A stretch of 64,000 nt of DNA, taken from assembly GCA_035561515.1 (NCBI GenBank), contig DATMXP010000014.1, positions 62,001-126,000 on the forward strand, given 5' to 3'. Positions 27,316 through 34,881 of this stretch are shown one piece after another. How positions within the stretch are numbered: position 1 is the first letter of the stretch; each line of letters starts with the position of its first letter. The DNA is from Terriglobales bacterium. Its GTDB lineage: Bacteria; Acidobacteriota; Terriglobia; Terriglobales; Acidobacteriaceae. A program made the position numbers and the translations under genes. The notes under the pieces were generated by a model, which was not told the DNA's origin, did no database searches, and saw nothing but the letters and a program-made list of their open reading frames with translations.

Positions 27316-27981
27316 ATGGCTGTGAAGAAGCTTCTCTTTGTGCTCTTGCTGTTCGTCGTTCCTTCCGTTTTTGCCCAGCAGATCAGTGGCGACTACATTG
27401 AAACCCGTACGGCCGACGTCTACACCGGCGCGTGCTTCGCCAACGGGGAAGTGAACTTGATGGGCAACGAAGCCATCATGGGCTGGCGTGTCACCAACGG
27501 TTCATGGGACGGCGTTAAGCTCGACGGCCTCTCCGCTGTTGCCGTAGTACGGGCTAAGGCCACTCTTGGCGATCCTTATGCGAACCCATATCCCGCCAAG
27601 TCGGTGCTCGTTATCGACGATCAGGCCTCACCGCAGCAGCGTGCCGCGCTGATCAATTTCGTTCACCACATGACCGGCAAGCTCACTGACGACGTGGAGC
27701 GGGTTGTTGACGCACCCGTGGATCTCTCGGTTGCGCAAAGTCACGATCGCCACGGTAAAGCTTTGTTGCGTGCCGGTAATTTTGTGACCGTGCAAACACG
27801 TCCGCTGAACGGAAACGATCACATCTGCGGAAACGAAGAAACCTACTATCCGCCGCTTACAAAGACCACGCATGCCATGCCGGTGGTTGCCATGAAGGAC
27901 GAATACCAGGGACCGGGCCTGAATGCCAATTGGTCGAACAGCGGCAAACGCAGTGCATTTGTCGGTACGTTCGCGAGGTAG
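27316..27981 (+). CDS. DUF1326 family secreted protein
   Basis: A 221-residue protein with a signal peptide (residues 1-20, ending VFAQQ) and a DUF1326-like domain (SGDYIETRTADVYTGAC, then DGVKLDGLSAVAVVRA and VLVIDDQASPQQRAALINF). The function of the family is unknown; domain architecture alone gives no enzyme class. It follows photolyase by 51 bases in the same direction, so could be cotranscribed, though an independent promoter is equally possible. Confidence 0.7.
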   Translation: MAVKKLLFVLLLFVVPSVFAQQISGDYIETRTADVYTGACFANGEVNLMGNEAIMGWRVTNGSWDGVKLDGLSAVAVVRAKATLGDPYANPYPAKSVLVIDDQASPQQRAALINFVHHMTGKLTDDVERVVDAPVDLSVAQSHDRHGKALLRAGNFVTVQTRPLNGNDHICGNEETYYPPLTKTTHAMPVVAMKDEYQGPGLNANWSNSGKRSAFVGTFAR

Positions 27982-28145
27982 TTTCGTTAACGCTTCCGGC
28001 TACTCTGCTGTTTGGGGCCCTCACGTACAACAAGTTCCCAGCAGTCCGCATCTACTCAGACTTCGGGCTGCTGGTACTCCATTCTCCTGCTGCTCTCTTG
28101 TCGGGCCTCAAAATTCACGCACGTTTTACTACATGTCTGTAATAA

Positions 28146-30683
28146 ATGAATGAGCATCAAAATCTCTTCGTAGGCGGCGGCGAAATGGGCGCGCTGATGC
28201 GCTCGCTCGATTGGTCGCGTACGAAGCTTGGGCCGCCCGAGAATTGGCCTCACTCCCTTCGCATTGCCCTCCGAATTCTCCTTGGCTCCGGCTACCCCAT
28301 GTACATCGCGTGGGGTCCCGAGTTTACCCAGTTTTACAACGACGGCTACCGTCCCATTCTCGGCAAGACCAAGCATCCCGCCGCGCTTGGCATCGGCACG
28401 CCGGAAACGTTCAGGGAAATCTGGGATTTCATCGGTCCCATGTTCCACCGCGTCTTGGCCGAAGGGGAAGCCACCACACTCATCGACCAGTGCCTCTTTC
28501 TTGATCGCAACGGATACATCGAAGAGTGTTACTACACCTTCTCCTACAGTCCCATCCCTCATGACGACCCTGAGAAAGTTGGCGGCGTTTTTGTCACCGT
28601 CATTGAAGTCACCGAACGCTTGATCGAGGAGCGTCGTCTTCGCACTTTGAGCGATCTTGCCGCCCGCACCTCTGAAGCGCGAACCGAGCAGCAGGCTTGC
28701 AAACTTGCCGCGGAAATCCTGGAGAACAACCTTCAAGATGTACCGTTCAGCTTGATTTTTCTGAACGACGCCGCTGGTGATTGGAAGCTCGCTGCTACTT
28801 CGGGCTGTGCTCAGGCATCTGGCACTCTCTTCGAAAATTCCGCTTGGCCACTTGCAGCAGAGCCGCGGGAAAATGCGATTGTCACCGATCTCGTTTCACG
28901 GTTCGGCAAAGTTCCTCTTGGTGCCTGGAACGTGCCGCCGCACAGTGCAGCCGTCCTGCCCGTCATTTCGACCGGTCAGCATCACCCGAACGCCTACCTC
29001 GTCGCCGCTATCAACCCTCACAAGGAGTTTGACGTTTCGTACCGGCGTTTCTTTGAACGCGTTGCCGGCCAGATCGCCAGTAGCATCGCCGACGCTCACG
29101 CCTACCAGGAAGAACGGAGGCGTGCGGAAGCCCTCGCTCGCGACGTCACTGAAAAGAAGCTTGCGCAGGAATCCCTCAAGATCGCCCACGACCGGCTCGC
29201 CCTCGCGCAGCAGACGGCAAACCTCGCAACCTGGGATTGGAACCTCATCGACGGTTCCATCACCTGGGCTGATAGTAGTGCACCCGTCTATGGCTCGCCG
29301 GTTTCCGAGATGACGCCGATCCAGAAGTGCGTGGACCGCGTCGTCGAAGAAGACCGCCTTGCAACCATGCGAGCTCTCCAGCACGCCATCGATAACCGTT
29401 CCGAGTACAACCACGAGTTCCGCGTGCGTTGGCCCGACGGCTCCATTCACTGGCTCGTCGGACGCGGTCGCGCCATCTACGACGAGGCCGGCCGGCCAAT
29501 TCGCGTGCTAGGCATCAACTGGGACATCACAGCGCACAAGCTGGTCGAAGCCGAGCTCTCCAGTGAACGACGCCGGCTCATTGAACTCTTCCAGCAGGCG
29601 CCGGCGTTCATCGCCGGTTTGCGCGGGCCTGACTTCGTATTCGAACTGACGAACGCCTCATACCAGCAACTCATCGGCAACCGTCAGGTTATAGGTAAAC
29701 GCATGCGCGACGCATTGCCCGAGGTCCAAAGTCAGGGTGTGCTTCACCTGCTTCAGAAGGTTTACGAAACAGGTGAGCCCTATGTCGCCCAAGGCTTCCG
29801 GCTCGAGATCGATCGCACGCCAGGACAGCCGCTCGAAGAGCGCTTCCTCGATTTCGTATATCAGCCGGTACGCGACAGTAAAGGACAGGTCTCCGGCATC
29901 ATTGCGCTCGGCATCGACGTCACCGAACGCCGTCGTGCCCAGGAGGCACTCGTGCGTAGTGAAAAGCTGGCCGCCGTCGGACGCCTCGCCGCTTCCATCG
30001 CCCACGAGATCAACAATCCTCTCGAGGCCGTAACCAACCTTCTTTACCTCATCGAAAACACGGAGTATCACGACGAGACGAAGCGTTACGCCGCCTTGGC
30101 CGATCAGGAACTTAAGCGTGTGTCACAGATCGCGACGCAAACGCTCCGTTTCCATCGTCAATCCACAGCCCCATCCCGCACCAATCTCTCCAACGTAGTT
30201 CAGTCTCTGCTCCCGCTCTTCCAGGGACGCCTCAGCAACACCGGCATCGTCATCGAGAAATCCATGCGGGCCACCTCGCCCGTTTTCTGTCTCGATGGAG
30301 AAATTCGCCAGGTCTTCAGCAACCTCATTGGTAACGCGATCGATGCCATGCCCAACGGTGGATATCTGATGATTCGCACGCGCGACGGCTACCGCCACAG
30401 CGATGGCCGGGGCGGCGTCTTTGTCACCATCGCTGACACGGGTCTCGGCATGACCCCCGGCGTCAAGAGCCGTCTCTTCGACGCCTTCTTCACTACCAAG
30501 CAGGGAACCGGTACCGGACTCGGCCTATGGATTTCTAAGGGCATCATTGACAAGCACGATGGCACCATTCAGTTCCGCAGCTCCCAAGCCCGGGGCGCCC
30601 ACGGCACCGTCTTCCGAGTGTTTCTACCCTATGAAGCGATTATCGTCGAAGCCCCGGCCCACAACATGGCCGTCGGCTTCTGA
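28146..30683 (+). CDS. Sensor histidine kinase with PAS and GAF domains
   Basis: An 845-residue cytoplasmic kinase with no transmembrane segment. In order: a PAS domain (about residues 40-165, YPMYIAWGPEFTQFYNDGY), a GAF domain (about 175-320), a short coiled coil, a PAS with PAC (about 350-465), another PAS (about 475-595), then a HisKA domain with phosphoacceptor His620 in SIAHEINNPLEAV, and an HATPase with the N box (GNAIDAMPNGGY), G1 (DTGLGM) and G2 (GTGTGLGLWIS). It autophosphorylates and passes phosphate to a response regulator, but none is encoded nearby, so this is an orphan kinase. Signal unknown; the soluble PAS/GAF array suggests an intracellular or redox/light cue. Confidence 0.9.
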   Translation: MNEHQNLFVGGGEMGALMRSLDWSRTKLGPPENWPHSLRIALRILLGSGYPMYIAWGPEFTQFYNDGYRPILGKTKHPAALGIGTPETFREIWDFIGPMFHRVLAEGEATTLIDQCLFLDRNGYIEECYYTFSYSPIPHDDPEKVGGVFVTVIEVTERLIEERRLRTLSDLAARTSEARTEQQACKLAAEILENNLQDVPFSLIFLNDAAGDWKLAATSGCAQASGTLFENSAWPLAAEPRENAIVTDLVSRFGKVPLGAWNVPPHSAAVLPVISTGQHHPNAYLVAAINPHKEFDVSYRRFFERVAGQIASSIADAHAYQEERRRAEALARDVTEKKLAQESLKIAHDRLALAQQTANLATWDWNLIDGSITWADSSAPVYGSPVSEMTPIQKCVDRVVEEDRLATMRALQHAIDNRSEYNHEFRVRWPDGSIHWLVGRGRAIYDEAGRPIRVLGINWDITAHKLVEAELSSERRRLIELFQQAPAFIAGLRGPDFVFELTNASYQQLIGNRQVIGKRMRDALPEVQSQGVLHLLQKVYETGEPYVAQGFRLEIDRTPGQPLEERFLDFVYQPVRDSKGQVSGIIALGIDVTERRRAQEALVRSEKLAAVGRLAASIAHEINNPLEAVTNLLYLIENTEYHDETKRYAALADQELKRVSQIATQTLRFHRQSTAPSRTNLSNVVQSLLPLFQGRLSNTGIVIEKSMRATSPVFCLDGEIRQVFSNLIGNAIDAMPNGGYLMIRTRDGYRHSDGRGGVFVTIADTGLGMTPGVKSRLFDAFFTTKQGTGTGLGLWISKGIIDKHDGTIQFRSSQARGAHGTVFRVFLPYEAIIVEAPAHNMAVGF

Positions 30684-30689
30684 TTCCCC

Positions 30690-31871
30690 TTACTGCACCG
30701 TCAGGTTTACCTTGTCGAGCCAGACGTTATACGGCTGCTGTGCGAAGTTGCCGTCCATCTGGAATGCCACATCGATGCTTTCCATCGTCCAGACGGGCTC
30801 GTTCGAGTAATACAGGTCCAGCGGATACTTCTTGTCCGCCACCGTTACGCTGATGTAGTGCACCTGGTTATCGACGCGTTCAAACTCCCACACCAGGTGT
30901 ATCCACGTGTTCGCCGGAAACGGCACACAAGGAACATTCGTCGGTTGCCATCCGAGATTTCCGTCCCACACGTCCCATTTGCCGCTGCCCCTGAAGTTGC
31001 ACTCCGTCCCGAACACCCATCGACGGTTGTTGAACGCCTGGTTCACGTCGAACTCCAGCGCTTGCGGCAGGTCTGGATTATCGATCATGAAGTACATGTC
31101 GTACGTGAAACGTGTCGGGAACGAGCCTCCGCCTAGGAACTTCGTCCACAACGCGTTCGAGTATCCCTTCGGACCACCTATCGTGAGCTTCGCCGACGCT
31201 CCGCTCATCGACGGCGTGCTCTGGTTCTCTGTCATCGTGGATTCCGCATTTCCCAGCCCCGCAGCACAAAGCTGGCCTGCCCTCGGATGTCCCGCGGGAA
31301 ACAACGCCGAACAGAACTCCCAATTCGGAATCTTCTGTATGTCAGCGATCGTGTACGGTTGTGCCGATGCGACATTCAGCGAGAACGACGTGCTCGCATT
31401 GTTGCCGCTCTTGTCTGTCGCCACGATCACCACGGTATGTGTTCCGGGCGACATGAAGACCAGCGAGTCCAGCGTGTTCCAGAACGTGAACTGCTGGGGG
31501 CTGTCGTCTACATACACCCGCATGTAGGCGATATTCTTCATCGTCGTTGACGCCACGATATGCGCCGGCGAACTCACCGACGCCCCATTCGCCGGACTCG
31601 ATACACACACCGACCCTGCCGCTGTTGTTCCCGGCTGCGGTGCCGGTATCGGCGCTGCCGGAGGCATCGGAGCCACCCCGGTCATCGGTCCCTGGCTGAT
31701 CGCCGATGTCACCTGCGGACACGACGAAGCGCTCGGCGGATTATTAGCTCCACCCGGATTTGGATTCGCATTGCCGTTGTTGTTCGAAGGTTCCGGATTT
31801 CCGCCGCATCCGGCAAACACCGCAACAAAGGAAAGTGTCAGCACGAACAGACCAGCTCGTAGCAATTGCAC
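30690..31871 (-). CDS. Lipoprotein with Ig-like domain and concanavalin-like C-terminal domain
   Basis: A 393-residue lipoprotein: signal peptide with lipobox VFAGC (lipidated Cys21), an Asn/Gly/Pro-rich linker (residues 22-50), an Ig-like beta domain (about 90-165, SPANGASVSSPAHIVAST and MRVYVDDSP) and a C-terminal domain (about 190-390) with a lectin- or glucanase-like pattern (FPTRFTYDMYFMI, WIHLVWEFERV). No obvious catalytic Glu pair of GH16 was recognised. Probably a surface or periplasmic polysaccharide-binding protein. Its stop lies seven bases from that of the convergent kinase. Confidence 0.65.
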   Translation of the reverse strand: MQLLRAGLFVLTLSFVAVFAGCGGNPEPSNNNGNANPNPGGANNPPSASSCPQVTSAISQGPMTGVAPMPPAAPIPAPQPGTTAAGSVCVSSPANGASVSSPAHIVASTTMKNIAYMRVYVDDSPQQFTFWNTLDSLVFMSPGTHTVVIVATDKSGNNASTSFSLNVASAQPYTIADIQKIPNWEFCSALFPAGHPRAGQLCAAGLGNAESTMTENQSTPSMSGASAKLTIGGPKGYSNALWTKFLGGGSFPTRFTYDMYFMIDNPDLPQALEFDVNQAFNNRRWVFGTECNFRGSGKWDVWDGNLGWQPTNVPCVPFPANTWIHLVWEFERVDNQVHYISVTVADKKYPLDLYYSNEPVWTMESIDVAFQMDGNFAQQPYNVWLDKVNLTVQ

Positions 31872-31997
31872 AGGAAACCGCCTTGTAATGGGGATCAGCC
31901 TGTGTTTTAGAAGGTGTGATCTGCTTCTGGAGATGTCAGCTGCTCAACCGGCAACTCTCGTGCCAGCCGACTAAGCACTCTTTCGTAGTACTAAAGC

Positions 31998-32993
31998 TTA
32001 TTGAACCGATGCCGCCGAAGCCCGTTTGGCCTTCTTCGTCTGAACGCGGAACCGGGCCGGAGGCATGCCGTACTCGCGTTTAAAAGCTCTGTTGAACGCC
32101 GGCTCCGACTCATACCCCACCTCATCCGCGATCTGCGCCACGCTGTAGCTTGTCGAGTGCAGCATCTGCGCGCCCAGTTGCAGCCGCCAGCGCATCAGGT
32201 ACGTCATCGGAGGCTCTCCCAGGAAATGCCGGAACCTCTCCGCCAGCACCGAGCGCGACGCCCCCACCTCTTTCGCCACCTCAGCGATCGTCCACGAACG
32301 CGCCGGCTCACGGTGCAGAAACGCCAGCGCCTGTCCGACGAGCGGATCGCGTGCCCCGGCCAGCCAGCCCGTCTGCTCACCCGGCAACTCCATCATGTAT
32401 CGTCGCAGTGTTTCCACGAATAACGCCTCCGACAACTTCGCCAGCACCGCGTCTCCGCCTGCGCGCTCTTCCGCCGCTTGCTCCGCCGAAAACTTGATCG
32501 ATCCTTCCAGCCACTTTCCCGCGTCATCGTTGCGGATGTTCACCTTGAACAGTGGTGGCAGTCCGCCAAGGAATCCCTTGCTCAACTCGCGGTCGCATTC
32601 CATATACCCGCAGACGAACCTCGTCGGTTCGCCGCCGCCACCCGCGCGTGCTAGTTTCATGCCGCGCCCGAACACGCGCTTCATCTGACCTTCGCTGCCG
32701 CCGATCATCTCCATCGGCGATCCATTGAAGATCGTGTGCGCATCTCCATGCGGGAACACCACGATGTCCCCGGGAATCAGTGGAATTCTGCACGTGTCGT
32801 CGTCCGTCTTCGCCGTCGCGCGTCCTTCCGTCACCAGGTGGTAGATGATGATGTGCTTCGTCCCCTTACCCAGAAAGCTCGCGATGTTGCACGATTGTGG
32901 CGAACGAAATCCCCATGGCGCCGTGAACTCGGCGTTGTAGAAGACTGCGCCTTCCATCTTCACTGCATTTAACACTTCTGAAAGTGCATCCAT
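31998..32993 (-). CDS. AraC family transcriptional regulator with cupin sensor domain
   Basis: A 331-residue regulator: an N-terminal cupin_6-type domain (about residues 5-190; GTKHIIIYHLVTEG, IPLIPGDIVVFPHGDAH) and a C-terminal double helix-turn-helix AraC domain (SWTIAEVAKEVGASRSVLAERF and SVAQIADEVGYESEPAFNRAFKREYG). Start 32993 (MDALSEVLNAV) is favoured over an in-frame start at 33047, whose extra residues are not family-like. It is divergent from the tautomerase gene at 33166, which it may control through the 172-base gap; that is inference from position. Confidence 0.88.
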   Translation of the reverse strand: MDALSEVLNAVKMEGAVFYNAEFTAPWGFRSPQSCNIASFLGKGTKHIIIYHLVTEGRATAKTDDDTCRIPLIPGDIVVFPHGDAHTIFNGSPMEMIGGSEGQMKRVFGRGMKLARAGGGGEPTRFVCGYMECDRELSKGFLGGLPPLFKVNIRNDDAGKWLEGSIKFSAEQAAEERAGGDAVLAKLSEALFVETLRRYMMELPGEQTGWLAGARDPLVGQALAFLHREPARSWTIAEVAKEVGASRSVLAERFRHFLGEPPMTYLMRWRLQLGAQMLHSTSYSVAQIADEVGYESEPAFNRAFKREYGMPPARFRVQTKKAKRASAASVQ

Positions 32994-33165
32994 GGTGGGG
33001 TCGGACTCCCGGCAAAGGTTTTCGGACGCCGGGTCAACTATTCCCACATCCTATCGTGCCCCAGTCAATTTAACCAGACGCCCTGCAAAGTGCGCCCCGT
33101 CCCTTCACGGCACACTGCTTCTCGTAGCGGGTCACCGCTGTTAGCACAAACCAAGGAGAGTTGAT

Positions 33166-33384
33166 ATGCCGCTGATCGAAGTCAAGTTAATCGAAAACGT
33201 TTTCACCCCCGAGCAGAAGAAACAGATGATCACCAAGCTCACCGATGCCATGGTCGCCGTCGAAGGCGAAAACATGCGCCCCGTCACCTGGGTCATCATC
33301 GAGGAAATCCGCGGCGGCGACTGGGCTCTGGGCGGTAAAGCCCTCAGCGCAGCCGACGTCCACGCCATCGCCGCTGGCAAATGA
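33166..33384 (+). CDS. 4-oxalocrotonate tautomerase family protein
   Basis: A 72-residue member of the tautomerase superfamily, with the catalytic Pro directly after the initiator Met (MPLIEVKLIENVFTPEQKKQ) and a length matching one subunit. Family enzymes use the N-terminal proline as base in keto-enol tautomerisation, some as dehalogenases. The Arg residue expected near position 38 is seen in GENMRPVTWV. Divergent from an AraC regulator; 157 bases ahead of the haloperoxidase. Confidence 0.85.
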   Translation: MPLIEVKLIENVFTPEQKKQMITKLTDAMVAVEGENMRPVTWVIIEEIRGGDWALGGKALSAADVHAIAAGK

Positions 33385-33540
33385 AACAACTTCTCTGCCT
33401 GGGGGCCAATCGCCCTCGGGCAGACCGCCGTGGATTCGTAGGTTCGTGATGTACGCAGCAATGACGGCATCGCGTTGCACTCCGCGGCCACACCGCCGTA
33501 TCACGAAATTCAGATAGCGCATTGCGCAGGAGAAAAAACG

Positions 33541-34809
33541 ATGTTCGCCAGAAGAAGCAAAGTCTTTTGTTCCACCCTCATCTTGATCGCTGCTTTCGCC
33601 CTCACCGCTGTGCCGGCGCAGGCAGATACCGCCAGCGAATGGATCCAGGTCGCCAACGACACGGTTCTCGCCGGCGGCACCAACCCGCTTGTCACCACCC
33701 GTGTCATGGGCATCGTCGGCGCGTCCATGTTCGACGCCCTCAACGGCATCGAGCGCCGCTATACCCCCATCCACGTTACGCCCGACGCACCCTTCGGGGC
33801 CTCGCGTCGTGCTGCCGTCATCCAGGCCGCTTACACCGCGCTCGTCGCCATGTACCCGAATCAGCAGGGCACGCTCACCATCAAGCGCGAAGCCGCTTTA
33901 GCCGCGCTTACCAACGGTGGTAATGGCGGTGTCTCCGTCGCGCGCGGACTCGAGTGGGGAGAGCACGTCGCCAACCAGATCCTCGCTTGGCGCGCCACTG
34001 ACGGCTTCACCCCCGCGCCTCCGCCTTACACCGGGTCCACTGAGATCGGCAAGTGGCGTCCCACTCCTCCGGGCCTCGCCCCCGGCGCTGCGCCTCAGTT
34101 CGCAACCATGACGCCGTGGTTCATGACCGCCCCCAGCCAGTTCCGTCCGTCCGCGCCTCCGTCGCTCGACAGCGCCGCTTATGCCGACGCCTACAACGAA
34201 GTCAAAACCATCGGCGAACTCACTTCATCCACCCGCACCGCCGAGCAAACCTACGTCTCATTCTTCTGGAGCGGCAACACCACGCTCTATTGGAATCGCA
34301 TCGCCCGTCAGGTTGCGGCCCAGCGTGAACTGAGCCTCTCGCAGGAATCGCTGCTCTTCGGCACGCTCAACGTCGCCATCGCCGACGCCGGCATCGCCTG
34401 CTGGGACGCCAAGTACTACTACAGCGCGTGGCGCCCGGTCACGGCCATCCCGCTCGCCGATCAGGACAGCAATCCCGCCACCGACGCTCAACTCGGCTGG
34501 ACTCCGCTCCTCACCACGCCCGCTCACCCCGAGTTCCCCTCCGGACACTCGACCCTCAGTGGTGCAGCCGCCGCCGTGCTGATCAAGTACTTCGGAGACA
34601 GCGCCAACTTCTCCGTCGCATCGGAAGTCCGTCCCGGAACGCGCTCGTTTACGTCGTTCACCGACGCTCTTCTCGAGAACAACGACTCTCGCATCTTCGG
34701 CGGAATTCACTATCGCCCGGCGTGCACCGTCGGCAACCAGATCGGCGCATCCGTCGCCAACCACGTCATGCAGACCGGCTTCCAGCGTCTGCGCGGCAAC
34801 ACCGACTAA
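33541..34809 (+). CDS. Secreted vanadium-dependent haloperoxidase family protein
   Basis: A 422-residue secreted protein of the vanadium haloperoxidase/PAP2 superfamily. Signal peptide MFARRSKVFCSTLILIAAFA to AQA. Vanadate-binding residues are all visible: Lys291 and Arg298 (AKYYYSAWRP), the PSGH block (Ser334, Gly335, His336), Arg384 and His390 (SRIFGGIHYRP). The start at 33541 has AGGAG at good spacing; a further in-frame start at 33475 is unlikely. These enzymes oxidise halides with peroxide or, in some cases, hydrolyse phosphate; which applies here is unknown. It may be in one unit with the tautomerase upstream; a strong terminator follows. Confidence 0.88.
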   Translation: MFARRSKVFCSTLILIAAFALTAVPAQADTASEWIQVANDTVLAGGTNPLVTTRVMGIVGASMFDALNGIERRYTPIHVTPDAPFGASRRAAVIQAAYTALVAMYPNQQGTLTIKREAALAALTNGGNGGVSVARGLEWGEHVANQILAWRATDGFTPAPPPYTGSTEIGKWRPTPPGLAPGAAPQFATMTPWFMTAPSQFRPSAPPSLDSAAYADAYNEVKTIGELTSSTRTAEQTYVSFFWSGNTTLYWNRIARQVAAQRELSLSQESLLFGTLNVAIADAGIACWDAKYYYSAWRPVTAIPLADQDSNPATDAQLGWTPLLTTPAHPEFPSGHSTLSGAAAAVLIKYFGDSANFSVASEVRPGTRSFTSFTDALLENNDSRIFGGIHYRPACTVGNQIGASVANHVMQTGFQRLRGNTD

Positions 34810-34843
34810 CGATTCTCCTCTAAACGGCAGTACCCTTACGCAC

Positions 34844-34868
34844 ACCCCTGAGCCTCGTGCTCAGGGGT
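34844..34868 (+). terminator. Rho-independent terminator after the haloperoxidase
   Basis: Perfect 10-bp stem ACCCCTGAGC (34844-34853) / GCTCAGGGGT (34859-34868), a 5-base loop, then ATTTTTG. It lies 35 bases beyond the haloperoxidase stop. Confidence 0.9.
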
Positions 34869-34881
34869 ATTTTTGTAGATG

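Noticed and set aside
30700-31870. GH16 glucanase identity for the lipoprotein
   Set aside because: The fold pattern is lectin-like, but the Glu-x-Asp-x-x-Glu active-site motif was not found.
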